5,987 bases of DNA from Alphaproteobacteria bacterium (lineage in GTDB: Bacteria; Pseudomonadota; Alphaproteobacteria; Micavibrionales; Micavibrionaceae): NCBI GenBank assembly GCA_023140905.1, contig JAGLKS010000283.1, positions 1-5,987 on the forward strand. The letters run 5' to 3'. The first letter of the stretch is position 1; each line of letters starts with the position of its first letter. The translations under genes were made by a program, and so were the position numbers. The notes below the pieces were generated by a model. That model ran no database searches. It was not told the DNA's origin and saw only the letters and a list, made by a program, of their open reading frames with translations. Below are positions 5,556-5,987 of the stretch, in pieces.

Positions 5556-5987
5556 TCAATATCTTTCTGGCCGATTTAGCCATGCTGTTTGTATCCACCA
5601 ATCAGGATTGTCTTTTTCAATAGATTTAGCAGCTTTTTTTGCGTCTGACATAGTTTCAAAAACCCCGTAACATGTTGCGCCAGAACCACTCATTTGCGCA
5701 AACAAGCAATTCTTTTGTGTCTCTAGTGCAGCCATAACATTGCGAATCTCCGGTAAAAGAGAGATGGCCCCGTCATAGAGGTCATTATCAAGCCGCTGCA
5801 AAAACGCAACGAATTCAAAGACAGACGAAAATCCCGCAGGCATAGCCATATTGTTTTTATAAGTTTTGTTAATGCTGTGTAGAAAGACATCCGGTGTTGA
5901 GCAAGTGCGCAAAGGATTTACCAATATAATAGGCACTTCCGGCATAAGAGGTGCAGGTAACAGCTCATCTCCAACGCCCTGAACAAG
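5556..5987 (-). CDS. ispE: 4-diphosphocytidyl-2-C-methyl-D-erythritol kinase (C-terminal part)
   Basis: GHMP-family kinase that phosphorylates the 2-hydroxyl of 4-diphosphocytidyl-2-C-methyl-D-erythritol with ATP, a cytosolic step of the MEP isoprenoid pathway. The frame stays open to the right edge: 14 codons upstream of the Met at 5945 read LVQGVGDELLPAPL and continue into MPEVPIILVNP, as expected for this enzyme. That Met is therefore internal and the true start lies outside the window. Within the 143 residues seen are STPDVF (30-35), NDLYDGAISLLPEI (68-81) and the C-terminal GHMP glycine loop MSGSGATCYGVF (99-110). A WWIQTAWL segment near the end is also typical of IspE. About half of the usual 280-300 residues are present, and the ATP-binding PxxxGLGGGS motif is outside. 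It converges on rluA with a 72-bp gap. Confidence 0.93.
   Translation of the reverse strand, partial: LVQGVGDELLPAPLMPEVPIILVNPLRTCSTPDVFLHSINKTYKNNMAMPAGFSSVFEFVAFLQRLDNDLYDGAISLLPEIRNVMAALETQKNCLFAQMSGSGATCYGVFETMSDAKKAAKSIEKDNPDWWIQTAWLNRPERY

Noticed and set aside
5943..5945. ATG at 5945 as the start of a short separate protein
   Set aside because: The same frame continues upstream to the window edge with typical IspE sequence, so this Met is internal.

Overview
The window looks like a piece of chromosome from a low-GC (around 40% by eye) Gram-negative bacterium, most likely an alphaproteobacterium. This rests on an MlaF-type ABC ATPase with an alphaproteobacterial-looking C-terminus, a class A penicillin-binding protein of the 1A type with a CxxC motif in its transpeptidase domain, an RluA-type pseudouridine synthase, and IspE of the MEP isoprenoid pathway. 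The AT-richness and weak Shine-Dalgarno sequences would fit a host-associated or predatory alphaproteobacterial lineage, but the exact taxon cannot be read from the sequence.

Layout. Bases 1-3170 hold a tightly packed plus-strand series: the 3' end of mlaF (lipid transport to and from the outer membrane), a possible 25-codon micro-ORF, a PBP1A peptidoglycan synthase, and a small GIY-YIG nuclease-fold protein. The junctions are ATGA (micro-ORF to PBP1A) and TAA-ATG with no gap (PBP1A to GIY-YIG), which suggests one coupled transcription unit. Bases 3157-4662 hold two minus-strand genes of unknown function. The first encodes a protein with a signal peptide and the second a protein with a single N-terminal membrane anchor. 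They appear to be distant paralogues forming a two-gene operon that runs convergently into the GIY-YIG gene with a 14-bp overlap. A 74-bp divergent gap separates them from plus-strand rluA (4737-5483). A 72-bp convergent gap then leads to the 3' part of ispE on the minus strand, which runs off the right edge.

The known genes are core housekeeping functions: envelope lipid transport, cell-wall synthesis, RNA modification and isoprenoid synthesis. Nothing indicates a phage, transposon, CRISPR array or classical defence island. The least ordinary elements are the pair of exported unknown proteins, a 26-bp element repeated just after two stop codons, a nine-G homopolymer in the tail of the PBP1A gene, and the micro-ORF between mlaF and the PBP1A gene.
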